Assembly: GCF_026340675.1 (NCBI RefSeq)
Contig: NZ_JAPEOX010000001.1
Coordinates: forward strand, 6,510,001 to 6,574,000
Reading direction: 5' to 3'
Source: Streptomyces sp. NBC_01264
GTDB lineage: Bacteria > Actinomycetota > Actinomycetes > Streptomycetales > Streptomycetaceae
DNA: 64,000 nucleotides
Position numbers and translations under genes: made by a program. Every line of letters begins with the position of its first letter. Positions within the stretch are counted from its first letter, which is position 1. The notes under the pieces are model-generated. The model was not told the origin of the DNA. It saw only the letters and a program-made list of their open reading frames with translations, and searched no databases. Below, one piece after another: positions 55,742 through 64,000 of the stretch.

Positions 55742-57442
55742 ATGGACGCTGACGCCATTGAGGAAGGCCGCCGTCGCTGGCAGGCCCGGTACGACAAGGC
55801 CCGCAAGCGCGAGGCCGATTTCACCACGCTCTCCGGCGATCCCGTCGACCCCGTCTACGGGCCCCGGCCCGGCGACTCCTACGAGGGCTTCGAGCGCATC
55901 GGCTGGCCGGGGGAGTACCCGTACACCCGCGGCCTGCACGCCACCGGATACCGGGGGCGGACCTGGACCATCCGGCAGTTCGCCGGTTTCGGCAACGCCG
56001 AGCAGACCAACGAGCGCTACAAGATGATCCTGGCCGCCGGCGGCGGCGGGCTCTCCGTCGCCTTCGACATGCCCACCCTGATGGGGCGCGACTCCGACGA
56101 CCCCCGCGCGCTCGGCGAGGTCGGCCACTGCGGGGTCGCCATCGACTCCGCCGCCGACATGGAGATCCTCTTCAAGGACATCCCGCTCGGCGACGTGACC
56201 ACCTCCATGACGATCAGCGGCCCCGCCGTCCCCGCCTTCTGCATGTACCTGGTGGCCGCCGAGCGCCAGGGCGTCGACCCGGCCGTCCTGAACGGGACGC
56301 TCCAGACCGACATCTTCAAGGAGTACATCGCCCAGAAGGAGTGGCTCTTCGAACCCGAGCCGCACCTGCGCCTCATCGGCGACCTCATGGAGTACTGCGC
56401 GAACGGCATCCCCGCCTACAAGCCGCTCTCCGTCTCCGGCTACCACATCCGCGAGGCCGGGGCCACGGCCGCGCAGGAGCTCGCGTACACCCTCGCCGAC
56501 GGCTTCGGGTACGTGGAGCTGGGCCTCTCGCGGGGGCTGGACGTGGACCATTTCGCGTCCGGGCTCTCCTTCTTCTTCGACGCGCACCTCGACTTCTTCG
56601 AGGAGATCGCCAAGTTCCGCGCCGCCCGCCGCATCTGGGCCCGCTGGATGAAGGAGGTGTACGGGGCCAAGTCCGAGAAGACGATGTGGCTGCGCTTCCA
56701 CACCCAGACGGCCGGGGTCTCCCTCACCGCCCAGCAGCCCTACAACAACGTCGTGCGCACCGCCGTGGAGGCCCTCGCGGCCGTCCTCGGCGGTACGAAC
56801 TCCCTCCACACCAACGCCCTCGACGAGACCCTCGCGCTGCCGAGCGAGCAGGCCGCCGAGATCGCCCTGCGCACGCAGCAGGTGCTGATGGAGGAGACGG
56901 GCGTGGCCAACGTGGCCGACCCGCTGGGCGGCTCCTGGTTCGTCGAGCAGCTCACCGACCGCATCGAGGCCGACGCCGAGAAGATCTTCGAGCAGATCAA
57001 GGAGCGCGGGCTGCGCGCCCACCCGAACGGGCAGCACCCGATCGGCCCGATCACCTCGGGCATCCTGCGGGGCATCGAGGACGGCTGGTTCACCGGGGAG
57101 ATCGCCGAGTCGGCCTTCCAGTACCAGCGCTCGGTGGAGAAGGGCGACAAGCGGGTCGTGGGCGTCAACGTGCACCACGGCTCGGTCACCGGGGACCTGG
57201 AGATCCTGCGGGTCAGCCACGAGGTGGAGAAGGTCCAGGTCCGCGAGCTCGCGGAGCGCAAGGCCCGCCGGGACGACGCGAAGGTGAAGGCGGCGCTGGA
57301 CGCCATGCTGGCCGCCGCCCGCGACGGCTCGAACATGATCCCGGCGATGCTGGACGCGGTGCGCGCCGAGGCCACCATGGGCGAGATCTGCAACCTGCTG
57401 CGGGACGAGTGGGGCACCTACACGGAGCCGCCGGGCTTCTGA
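55742..57442 (+). CDS. icmA: Isobutyryl-CoA mutase large subunit IcmA
   Basis: IcmA, with the separate B12-binding subunit IcmB, interconverts isobutyryl-CoA and n-butyryl-CoA using adenosylcobalamin. The 566-residue length equals known IcmA. The two residues that separate it from methylmalonyl-CoA mutase are both present: Phe80 (TIRQFAGF, Tyr in the other enzyme) and Gln198 (KEYIAQKE, Arg in the other). No B12-binding domain is fused. IcmB is not in this window. The start at ATG 55742 is directly behind a 22-bp palindrome. Confidence 0.95.
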   Translation: MDADAIEEGRRRWQARYDKARKREADFTTLSGDPVDPVYGPRPGDSYEGFERIGWPGEYPYTRGLHATGYRGRTWTIRQFAGFGNAEQTNERYKMILAAGGGGLSVAFDMPTLMGRDSDDPRALGEVGHCGVAIDSAADMEILFKDIPLGDVTTSMTISGPAVPAFCMYLVAAERQGVDPAVLNGTLQTDIFKEYIAQKEWLFEPEPHLRLIGDLMEYCANGIPAYKPLSVSGYHIREAGATAAQELAYTLADGFGYVELGLSRGLDVDHFASGLSFFFDAHLDFFEEIAKFRAARRIWARWMKEVYGAKSEKTMWLRFHTQTAGVSLTAQQPYNNVVRTAVEALAAVLGGTNSLHTNALDETLALPSEQAAEIALRTQQVLMEETGVANVADPLGGSWFVEQLTDRIEADAEKIFEQIKERGLRAHPNGQHPIGPITSGILRGIEDGWFTGEIAESAFQYQRSVEKGDKRVVGVNVHHGSVTGDLEILRVSHEVEKVQVRELAERKARRDDAKVKAALDAMLAAARDGSNMIPAMLDAVRAEATMGEICNLLRDEWGTYTEPPGF

Positions 57443-57489
57443 CGGCCCGTCGCCCGTGACACCGCGGGACGGGCCCTAAGGTGGCGGCC

Positions 57490-58041
57490 ATGACCGGCCG
57501 CCACCTTCCCGTCCCCGTGTACGGGGTGACCGTCCGCGTGCTCATGCAGACCAACTGCGGGCCGTACGCGTACATCGCCGCCGACTTCGAGCCGCCCGGC
57601 CCGGGCGGGCCGACGGAAGTGCTGAACGCCGTACCGGCCGAGCGCCGGCTGCCCGAGGTGTACGCGGCCTGCGTGCGGGCGGGCATCGTGCGCGGCCTCG
57701 ACGGGGTGGCGGCCTCGGTGCTGCTCACCGACGCCCACGTCCACGAGGTGGACGCCTCCGAGTACGGCTACCGGCTCGCCGGGCTCGAAGCCGGCCGGGC
57801 GGCCCTGGTGGCCTCCGGGCTGCTGCCCCCGGAGGAGGCCGACAGCCTGCGCTGGGCCGACTGGCCGGGGCGCCCGCGGCCCTGGCCGGGCCACAACCCG
57901 CGCTCGGACGCGCTGACGGCCGCGGCTCCGGCCTGGTGCGCGGACTTCCTGCCCCTGTCGGACGGGGGCAGGCCCGCGGTGCTCACACCATCGGTGCGGG
58001 GCCGGAAGGGCCGCCGGCGGGACCCTGGAGGCCGTACATGA
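57490..58041 (+). CDS. Stand-alone EF-G domain IV-like protein
   Basis: This is a 183-residue protein. The pattern YAYIAADFEPPGPGGP, VLNAVPAERRLPEVYAACV, AGIVRGLDGVAASVLLTDA and HVHEVDASEYGYRL follows elongation factor G domain IV (FEP..., ...A.. GI..GL.G.....H.VDSSE.AF) but there is no GTPase domain. ATG 57490 follows TAAGGTGG. It may act in translation or be a relic; the function is unknown. Its C-terminal tail overlaps the convergent TetR gene by 59 bases. Confidence 0.72.
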   Translation: MTGRHLPVPVYGVTVRVLMQTNCGPYAYIAADFEPPGPGGPTEVLNAVPAERRLPEVYAACVRAGIVRGLDGVAASVLLTDAHVHEVDASEYGYRLAGLEAGRAALVASGLLPPEEADSLRWADWPGRPRPWPGHNPRSDALTAAAPAWCADFLPLSDGGRPAVLTPSVRGRKGRRRDPGGRT

Positions 58042-58657
58042 GCAGCGCCGTGAAGGTGGCCACCCACAGCTCGTCCACCGGCTCGGAGCTGACCAGCGCA
58101 CGGTGCACCACCGTGCCCGCGATCACGTCGAAGATCAGGTCCGTGGTGTGGGAGGCGAGGGACTCGTCCTCCTCGTAGGGGAGTTCGCCCCGGGCCTGCG
58201 CGCGTTCGCGCCCCAGTACGACGAGACGTTTCTGCCGGTCCACGATCGCCGACCGGATCCGGTCCCGCAGGGCCTCGTCCCGGGTGGACTCGGCGACGAC
58301 CGCCATCAGGGCGGTACGGGCCTCCGGGCGCCGCAGCAGCGCCGCGAACTGGAGCACCACGTACTCGATGTCGGCCTCGAGCGAGCCCCGGTCGGGCAGT
58401 TCGAGGGAGTCGAAGAGCTCCGCGACGGCGTCCACGACCAGCTCGCTCTTGCCCGACCAGCGCCGGTAGAGGGTGGTCTTCGCGACCCCGGCCCGCGCCG
58501 AGACGTCCCCCATCGTCAGCTTCGACCAGCCCAGCTCCACCAGCGCGTCCCGGGTCGCGGCGAGGATCGCGGCGTCCGCGGCGGCGCTGCGCGGGCGTCC
58601 GGTGCGGCCGGGCGGGCAGGTGGTGTCCGAACTGGGGTTGCGCATGGCCGAGACCAT
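57983..58657 (-). CDS. TetR/AcrR-family regulator
   Basis: This is a 224-residue regulator with the N-terminal helix-turn-helix (LTMGDVSARAGVAKTTLYRRW). The ligand-binding region is helical with no strong family mark. It starts at ATG 58657; a second ATG four codons in is possible. It converges with the EF-G-like gene and is divergent from the CnoX-like gene, with a perfect dyad at 58732 in the gap. It may also bind the icmA palindrome. Confidence 0.9.
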   Translation of the reverse strand: MVSAMRNPSSDTTCPPGRTGRPRSAAADAAILAATRDALVELGWSKLTMGDVSARAGVAKTTLYRRWSGKSELVVDAVAELFDSLELPDRGSLEADIEYVVLQFAALLRRPEARTALMAVVAESTRDEALRDRIRSAIVDRQKRLVVLGRERAQARGELPYEEDESLASHTTDLIFDVIAGTVVHRALVSSEPVDELWVATFTALLMYGLQGPAGGPSGPAPMV

Positions 58658-58731
58658 ACCCGCCGGTAGCAGGACCGCTCGGCCCCCCGGACATGTGGTT
58701 CAGATCACCGCCCGCGGGGGGGCGAGGCGAG

Positions 58732-58754
58732 TTACGCTACGGGTCGTAGCGTAA
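58732..58754. promoter_or_regulatory. Perfect dyad in TetR/CnoX-like divergent promoter
   Basis: TTACGCTAC, GGGTC spacer, GTAGCGTAA: 9-bp perfect arms. It lies about 75 bases from the TetR start. This is the typical kind of operator for TetR autoregulation. Confidence 0.7.
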
Positions 58755-58914
58755 GAGCGACAACCACGCGAAGAGCTACCGGCGCCAGGTGGGGACCCGG
58801 CGCCACAGCAGTAAGTGGACCGCACGGCAGCAGTGCGGTGCGCAGAGGTACCGCGATCGGTCCGTTTCGGCCGATCTTTTTCGTCGGCGCGCGCACTCGG
58901 GGGAGGATGTACGC

Positions 58915-59922
58915 ATGCAGCCCAGAAACATGTCCATGAGCGGCGTCGTCGACCTCGCCGCGGTGAAGGCGGCCGGTGAGGCCAAGGCCAAGGCCGAGCA
59001 GGCCCGCGCCGAGGCGGCCCGGAAGGCCGCTCAGGGCGGTGCGCCCGCGCCCGCCGGGGCCGTCCCGCCGTCCGCGCTCGTCTTCGACACCGACGAGACC
59101 CGCTTCGAGAGCCACGTCGTCCCGCTCTCGGGCGAGGTTCCGGTCATCCTCGACTTCCGTGCCGAGGGCTTCGAGCAGGGGCGGGAGCTCAGCCTGCTGC
59201 TGGAGCGGCTCACCATCGAGGCGAACGGCCGCCTGGCGCTGGCCGCCCTCGACGTCGCGGCCAACCAGAACCTGATCCGCGAGTTCCGCATCCAGGCCCT
59301 CCCGGCCGTCTTCGCCGTGGTCGCCGGCCAGGCGATGCCGCTGTTCCAGGACTTCGTGTCCGAGGGCGAGGTCCGCGGGGTCCTGGCCCAGCTGGTCCAG
59401 ATCGCCGAGGAGCGCTTCGGGGTCATCGGCGTCGAGGTGGACCCCGCGGCCGAGGGCGCCGCCGCCCCGGGCGCGGGCGCGGAGGAGGCCGAGGAGCCGG
59501 CCGGTCCGTACGACGCACTGCTCGACGAGGCGATCGAGGCGCTGGACGCCGACGACCTGGACGGGGCGGTGCGCGCCTACCAGAACGTACTGGCGGCCGA
59601 CCCGTCCAACTCCGACGCCAAGCTGGGCCTCGCCCAGGCGGAGCTGTTCGTCCGGGTCAAGGACATGAACCCGCAGGCGGTGCGCACCGCGGCGGCCGAG
59701 AACCCGAAGGACCCGGCGGCGCAGATCGCCGCCGCCGACCTGGATCTGGCCGGCGGTCACGTGGCGGACGCCTTCGGGCGGCTGGTCGACACCGTGAAGG
59801 TGACGTTCGGTGAGGACCGGGACGCGGTGCGCTTGCGGCTGCTGGAGATGTTCGAAGTGGTCGGCGCGGACAACCCCCTCGTCACCTCGGCCCGTACGGC
59901 CCTCGCGCGGGTGCTGTTCTAG
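58915..59922 (+). CDS. Thioredoxin-fold/TPR protein (CnoX/YbbN-like)
   Basis: This is a 335-residue protein with an Ala/Lys-rich N-terminus, a thioredoxin-like domain (about 55-165) without the CxxC active site (RIQALPAVFAVV), an acidic linker and TPR-type helices (AVRAYQNVLAADPSNSDAK). The architecture is that of YbbN/CnoX, a chaperone-like holdase. ATG 58915 follows GGGGGAGG. The gene is separate from pyruvate kinase but conserved near it in Streptomyces. Confidence 0.88.
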   Translation: MQPRNMSMSGVVDLAAVKAAGEAKAKAEQARAEAARKAAQGGAPAPAGAVPPSALVFDTDETRFESHVVPLSGEVPVILDFRAEGFEQGRELSLLLERLTIEANGRLALAALDVAANQNLIREFRIQALPAVFAVVAGQAMPLFQDFVSEGEVRGVLAQLVQIAEERFGVIGVEVDPAAEGAAAPGAGAEEAEEPAGPYDALLDEAIEALDADDLDGAVRAYQNVLAADPSNSDAKLGLAQAELFVRVKDMNPQAVRTAAAENPKDPAAQIAAADLDLAGGHVADAFGRLVDTVKVTFGEDRDAVRLRLLEMFEVVGADNPLVTSARTALARVLF

Positions 59923-60526
59923 CACCGGCACGGGATCCGCACGAGACGGACACGGCACCGGCACACCACCGGTGATTTGTTGACACGGAGATAAACAGCG
60001 GCCGCACTTTGCCAAAACTTGGTAATCGCGGCCGCTGTTACTCGCAGTAAATCGAACCCCGTGAACTGTCCGGTGTGTTCACTCTTCCCCCCTTCTGTCG
60101 TGGCCCTTGGTGACACCCTGCGTTGCGTCCCGACAGGGGCGGGACTCCTTCGGGTTATCTGGCCGTTACCCGCCAGTAACGAACCCCCTTGTGCCCCGGC
60201 CGTGAATGGACCACGATCGGCGACGCTCGGTCCTTCCCGCAGAGCCGCTCATCCGGAGCCGCGGTGGAGGGTCCCCACCGGGCCGGCCGGTGGCAGTGGC
60301 ACCGGCCGTGGGACAGGGGGGTCTCCGTCACACGACGGGGCCTGTCCCCCCAGGTTGCGCGAACGCGTGGCCAAGTGGTTGTCGCTCGGGGGTGAACGCC
60401 GGTGTACGGACGCGGCAATGCCGCGGCTCGGCCGCTCGCGCTCCTTCCCGAGGACGTAGCACTTCTCCCATCCCAGGACGGGCACCGCCCGGACCGGAGA
60501 TGTACGTCCGAGAAGGAGGAACGAAC
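59923..60526. promoter_or_regulatory. 604-base gene-free region with hairpin and TTAC/GTAA dyads
   Basis: It holds an imperfect hairpin with perfect 12-bp outer arms (AACAGCGGCCGC 59994-60005 / GCGGCCGCTGTT 60028-60039), probably the terminator of the upstream gene. Two related dyads follow: TTACT-CGC-AGTAA (60038-60050) and CGTTAC-CCGCCA-GTAACG (60164-60181). The second half appears to be leader sequence for the DUF6230 gene. I see no supported gene. Confidence 0.65.
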
Positions 60527-61168
60527 ATGATTTCCCAGATTCGTGGCGGGACCAGATGGAAGCGCTTCGCGCTCGTCATGGTGCCGAGCATCGCCGCCAC
60601 GGCGGCGGTCGGTGTCGGCCTGGCGCAGGGTGCCCTCGCGGCGTCCTTCAGCGTCTCCGGCCAGGACTTCAAGGTCAGTGCCGACTCGCTCGAAGGCACT
60701 GACATGATCCAGTACGGCAGCGTGGCCGTGGGCGCGACCCTGGAGTCGGACAAGAAGTCCTACCACCCGGTGATCATCTCTGGCTTCAAGGAAGCCAAGA
60801 TCACCAACATGTGCCAGTCGCTGGTGACGAAGACGCCGCTCGGCAACATCACCATGCAGCTCAAGACGGGCCACAAGGGCACTGCGGCCGTCGCGAAGAA
60901 CATCTACCTCGACGTCGCCGAGCTCGACGCGGACGCCGTCCTGGGCGACCTCGACATCGGTGTCGCGGCTGGTGACGGCACGCACGCCACCAAGCCGAAG
61001 GAGGGCACCCTGGCGGACGGCGCCCTGTTCTCGCAGCGCGCCAAGACGGCGACGCTGACGAACGTGCGCCAGAAGGCCTGGGCGACGACGGCGGGTACCT
61101 TCACCCTGCCCGACCTCAACCTGCGCCTCTACAGCGGCGACAAGCCGTGCTACCAGGACGGGAAGTAG
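60527..61168 (+). CDS. DUF6230 family secreted/surface protein
   Basis: This is a 213-residue protein with a signal peptide (RFALVMVPSIAATAAVGVGLAQGALAAS region) and a beta-rich domain of repeated hydrophobic turns. It fits DUF6230, an actinomycete family. AAGGAGGA lies just before ATG 60527. It is the first gene of a likely three-gene unit with DUF6114 and a large secreted protein. The function is unknown; the sequence suggests a membrane or lipid association. Confidence 0.8.
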   Translation: MISQIRGGTRWKRFALVMVPSIAATAAVGVGLAQGALAASFSVSGQDFKVSADSLEGTDMIQYGSVAVGATLESDKKSYHPVIISGFKEAKITNMCQSLVTKTPLGNITMQLKTGHKGTAAVAKNIYLDVAELDADAVLGDLDIGVAAGDGTHATKPKEGTLADGALFSQRAKTATLTNVRQKAWATTAGTFTLPDLNLRLYSGDKPCYQDGK

Positions 61169-61279
61169 TCCGCCCGGACTCCTGACCGGACGGGCCGGCG
61201 GCGACGGCCACCGTCGTCGCCGGCCCGTCCGGGCTCCACATCGTTCTCCGTACCACCCGTTTTCAGGGAGCTGTTGTCC

Positions 61280-61867
61280 ATGAACCCCCAGGCCCCGGTT
61301 TACGTGCGCGCCGAAGACGACGCCTGGCTCACGGTGGCGTACTACCACTTCCACGCCTGGAGCGGTCGCCGACCCTTCTGGGCGGGTCTGGTCACCCTCC
61401 TCGGTGGCGTTCCGATCGGCTACATCCCGTACGCGGACGTCCGCCTCGGCAACGTCACCTTCGCGATGGCGACGACGGCCGGCGCCGGCTCACTGATCAT
61501 CGGCGTCCTGCTGGTCACCCTGGGCCTCGCGCTCTGGTTCCAGCAGGGCATCCGGATCTTCGCCGGAGTCGCCGCGATCCTGCTGGCGCTGGTGTCCCTG
61601 CCGGTCTCGAACCTCGGTGGCTTCGGCGTCGGGTTCATCCTCGCGCTGGTCGGCGGCGGGCTCGCGCTGGCGTGGGTGCCGGGCGGGCCGGTCGAGGCCG
61701 TGCCGGCACAGGCCGTGGACCTCGGCAAGGACGCGGGGGGTTCGCTGCCGCACGAGACGCAGCAGACGGTCCCCCAGGCCCTCCCGGGACAGCGCGGGAC
61801 GGAAACGACGGCATACGCGAGCGAGACGACTGCCCACGCCGATGGCGGGAGGAACAGTGCGGGGTGA
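61280..61867 (+). CDS. DUF6114 family membrane protein
   Basis: This is a 195-residue protein with four membrane segments (about 28-47, 55-75, 82-100, 106-125) and a hydrophilic C-terminal tail. It matches DUF6114, typically encoded next to DUF6230. ATG 61280 is preceded by GGGAG; a TTG two codons earlier is possible. Its stop overlaps the start of the next gene, so the set is co-translated. Confidence 0.78.
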   Translation: MNPQAPVYVRAEDDAWLTVAYYHFHAWSGRRPFWAGLVTLLGGVPIGYIPYADVRLGNVTFAMATTAGAGSLIIGVLLVTLGLALWFQQGIRIFAGVAAILLALVSLPVSNLGGFGVGFILALVGGGLALAWVPGGPVEAVPAQAVDLGKDAGGSLPHETQQTVPQALPGQRGTETTAYASETTAHADGGRNSAG

Positions 61868-63122
61868 CGAAACGCAACGGGGCGAGGCTCCGGGTGCGGA
61901 GTCCCGTGAGAGGAAGGGCCCGCGTCACGCGGCGCCCAGGAAGTCGCTGCTGACCAAGATCCAGATACCCGTCGGCAAGACGATGGCGCTGGCCGCCATG
62001 CCGACCGCGGTGTTCGTCGGCATGAGCATGGCGCCGAAGCTGGCCGTGGCCGACGACAAGGAGATCCCCTTCGCGCCCGGACCGTGCGTGACGCGGTCCG
62101 ACGAGCCCGCGGAATCGGCCTCCCCGTCGGCGAAGACGCCTTCCAAGACGCCTTCGAAGACTCCGCGGACGACGCCCGCACCGGGCAAGTCGCCCAGCGC
62201 GGTGCCTTCGCCGGGCGCCAGCCCCTCGGCCACCAAGCCGGTGGCGAGAACCGCCGAGAAGCCCGCCGAGCAGCCGGGCCTCATGCCGGTGGCGGGCTCC
62301 GCGGCCAAGCAGACGAACCCGCTGGACCCGCTCGGCGTCGGTGATGCCGTCAAGGGACTGGTCGACGCCCTCGGCAGGCCGCTCACGGGAACCCCGGCCG
62401 CGCCGGCCCCGGCCCCGGCCAAGACCACCGGGCCGGACCCGGCCGCGGACGCGATCCGTGACGCCGCCAAGCAGGCCGGCGTCACCGTCTCGGAGCTCTC
62501 CGAGGAGGTCAAGGGCACCAAGGCCACCCCGAAGGACGAGACGGGCAAGACGGCCAAGCCGAAGCCGAAGCCGGAGCCGGAAACGGCGACGGAGGGCCCG
62601 AAGGACAAGGGCAAGGGCAAGAACGGGAAGGAACCCTTCCCCTGCCCGACCTACGACGCCAAGGCCCTGGCCGAGGCCGACCTGGAGCCGGGCATCCCGC
62701 TGCTCCCGGACGAGCCCTGGTACCTGGACAGCTCGCTGCTGACCCTCTACGGCCTCGACTACGAGGGCATCGTCGAGGTGAAGACGGCGGGCGGCAAGAT
62801 CAAGCCCGTCCTGAAGTTCACCGCGGACTCGCTGGACATCAAGGACCTCTACCAGACGGTCGGCAAGGGCAAGAACATCGCCCACCTGAAGTCCCGTCCA
62901 GGGTCCACCTCGAAGATCCGGGGGGCCAAGGTGACGATGTACACCGAGAGCCTCAAGGGCAACCTCTTCGGGCTGATCCCGATCGAGTTCACCCCGAAGA
63001 GCCCGCCGCCCCTGAACGTCCCCTTCGCGTTCTTCACGAACGTCAAGGTCGTCCAGGCCGGCCAGTTCGGCGGCACCCTGACCGTCCCGGGCCTCAAGAA
63101 CTACATCGGCCCGGCGGAGTAG
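61857..63122 (+). CDS. Secreted surface protein of the DUF6230/DUF6114 set
   Basis: This is a 421-residue protein with a membrane segment or long signal sequence at about residues 28-55 and a long disordered Pro/Ser/Thr/Lys-rich region. The C-terminal domain of about 150 residues (YDAKALAEADLEPGIP..LKFTADSLDIKDLY) is beta-rich. The GTG at 61857 has GGGAGGA about 4 bases upstream and overlaps the DUF6114 stop. An ATG 5 codons upstream is an alternative. The C-terminal domain is similar in style to DUF6230. The function is unknown. Confidence 0.75.
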   Translation: MRGDETQRGEAPGAESRERKGPRHAAPRKSLLTKIQIPVGKTMALAAMPTAVFVGMSMAPKLAVADDKEIPFAPGPCVTRSDEPAESASPSAKTPSKTPSKTPRTTPAPGKSPSAVPSPGASPSATKPVARTAEKPAEQPGLMPVAGSAAKQTNPLDPLGVGDAVKGLVDALGRPLTGTPAAPAPAPAKTTGPDPAADAIRDAAKQAGVTVSELSEEVKGTKATPKDETGKTAKPKPKPEPETATEGPKDKGKGKNGKEPFPCPTYDAKALAEADLEPGIPLLPDEPWYLDSSLLTLYGLDYEGIVEVKTAGGKIKPVLKFTADSLDIKDLYQTVGKGKNIAHLKSRPGSTSKIRGAKVTMYTESLKGNLFGLIPIEFTPKSPPPLNVPFAFFTNVKVVQAGQFGGTLTVPGLKNYIGPAE

Positions 63123-63150
63123 GCACCTACGGCCCCGCGCGGCCGGACGC

Positions 63151-63200
63151 ACCGAGGGCGGCACCCCGGATCCTCATCGGATCGGGGTGCCGCCCTCGGT
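63151..63200. terminator. Bidirectional terminator between the surface protein gene and pyruvate kinase
   Basis: A long hairpin has arms ACCGAGGGCGGCACCCCG and CGGGGTGCCGCCCTCGGT with an inner GATCC/GGATC stem. It lies between convergent genes. Confidence 0.88.
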
Positions 63201-63238
63201 CTCTGTGCGGCAGAGTTCTTCGAACGGCGGGTGCGGGA

Positions 63239-64000
63239 TCAGTCGCGGGAGCCGCTGCCCAGGTGGTGGACCCGGACCATGTTCGTGGTGCCGGGGACGC
63301 CGGGGGGCGAGCCGGCGGTGATGACCATGGTGTCGCCCTTGTTGTACCGCTTGAGCTTGAGCATCTCCACGTCCACCAGGTCGACCATGGAGTCGGTGTT
63401 GTCCACGTGCGGGACCACGTAGGACTCGACGCCCCAGCTCAGCGTGAGCTGGTTGCGGGTGCCGGCGTCGGTGGTGAAGGCCAGGATCGGCTGGTTCGCG
63501 CGGTAGCGCGACAGGCGGCGGGCGGTGTCACCGGAGTGGGTGAAGGCGACCAGGGCCTTGCCGTCCAGGAAGTCCGCGATCTCGCAGGCCGCACGGGCGA
63601 CGGAGCCGCCCTGCGTACGGGGCTTCTTGCCCGGGACCAGCGGCTGCAGGCCCTTGGACAGGAGCTCTTCCTCGGCCGCCTCGACGATCTTCGACATCGT
63701 CTTGACGGTCTCGATCGGGTAGGCGCCGACCGAGGACTCGGCCGACAGCATGACCGCGTCCGCGCCGTCGAGGATCGCGTTGGCCACGTCGGAGGCCTCC
63801 GCGCGCGTCGGACGCGAGTTGGTGATCATCGACTCCATCATCTGGGTCGCGACGATCACCGGCTTGGCGTTGCGGCGGCACATCTCCACGAGGCGCTTCT
63901 GCACCATCGGGACCTTCTCGAGCGGGTACTCGACGGCGAGGTCGCCACGGGCGACCATGACCGCGTCGAAGGCGTCGACGACGCCCTCCATGTTGGCGAC
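63239..64000 (-). CDS. pyk: Pyruvate kinase, C-terminal part (partial)
   Basis: Pyruvate kinase makes pyruvate and ATP from phosphoenolpyruvate and ADP in glycolysis. The 253 residues present include [11 protein letters not shown], the catalytic region [39 protein letters not shown] and the C-terminal regulatory domain, ending HHLGSGSRD. The 5' part of the gene lies beyond the window. A strong bidirectional terminator follows it. Confidence 0.95.
   Translation of the reverse strand, partial: VANMEGVVDAFDAVMVARGDLAVEYPLEKVPMVQKRLVEMCRRNAKPVIVATQMMESMITNSRPTRAEASDVANAILDGADAVMLSAESSVGAYPIETVKTMSKIVEAAEEELLSKGLQPLVPGKKPRTQGGSVARAACEIADFLDGKALVAFTHSGDTARRLSRYRANQPILAFTTDAGTRNQLTLSWGVESYVVPHVDNTDSMVDLVDVEMLKLKRYNKGDTMVITAGSPPGVPGTTNMVRVHHLGSGSRD

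Overview
This window is chromosomal DNA from a Streptomyces (or very close relative). It has high G+C with strong third-position bias and GTG/TTG starts. The gene order (atp operon, nucS, the SCO5389-family gene, filP, scy, epimerase, thiolase, meaB, icmA, a thioredoxin-like gene, pyruvate kinase) is, from memory, the conserved core order around SCO5367-SCO5423 of S. coelicolor. No rRNA, tRNA or CRISPR array was seen.

Layout. 1-5.7 kb: the end of the F1Fo ATP synthase operon (atpF partial, atpHAGDC) with a terminator. 5.7-12.6 kb: a DUF2550 membrane protein, a secreted GH18 chitinase with two DasR-type operator-like sites in its promoter, a NarL-type two-component pair, a membrane protein, a broken virginiamycin B lyase-like gene and a PduO-type cobalamin adenosyltransferase. 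12.7-20.6 kb: 3-hydroxybutyryl-CoA dehydrogenase, a STAS protein, a large P-loop membrane protein with collagen/elastin-like repeats, nucS, an SCO5389-family gene, a luciferase-like oxidoreductase and a small zinc-finger protein. 20.7-30.6 kb: two paralogous ABC export cassettes, then the polar-growth coiled-coil proteins FilP and Scy. 30.7-37.7 kb: methylmalonyl-CoA epimerase, thiolase, MeaB, a 24-residue bL37-like ribosomal protein, a PepSY protein, a MarR regulator, three consecutive AIM24-family genes and a DUF3817 gene.

37.8-44.05 kb is the clearest accessory feature: a compact element of about 6.25 kb that has cut a MTH1187-family thiamine-binding-protein gene in two. It carries a large serine integrase beside the right junction, a small serine resolvase with a res-like array of half-sites upstream, a large XRE regulator, small zinc-ribbon proteins and an unknown protein. 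No replication, transfer or virion gene was recognised.

44.2-55.6 kb: a VapBC-like toxin-antitoxin pair, a C39-like protein, a cslA-glxA-GH6 set for extracellular glycan synthesis and processing, a regulator/MFS pair, MarR, a metallo-beta-lactamase-fold protein and a second DUF3817 gene. 55.7-64 kb: icmA (isobutyryl-CoA mutase large subunit, with the diagnostic Phe80 and Gln198) behind a perfect 22-bp palindrome, a stand-alone EF-G domain IV-like protein, a TetR regulator with a nearby dyad, a CnoX-like thioredoxin/TPR protein, a DUF6230/DUF6114/secreted-protein trio, and partial pyruvate kinase.

Functional links. Hydroxybutyryl-CoA dehydrogenase, thiolase, epimerase, MeaB, cobalamin adenosyltransferase and IcmA form a dispersed toolkit for B12-dependent short-chain acyl-CoA interconversion. 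Scy and FilP organise tip growth, and the cslA-glxA-GH6 set probably acts at the hyphal surface. All names rest on reading motifs; no database search was run.
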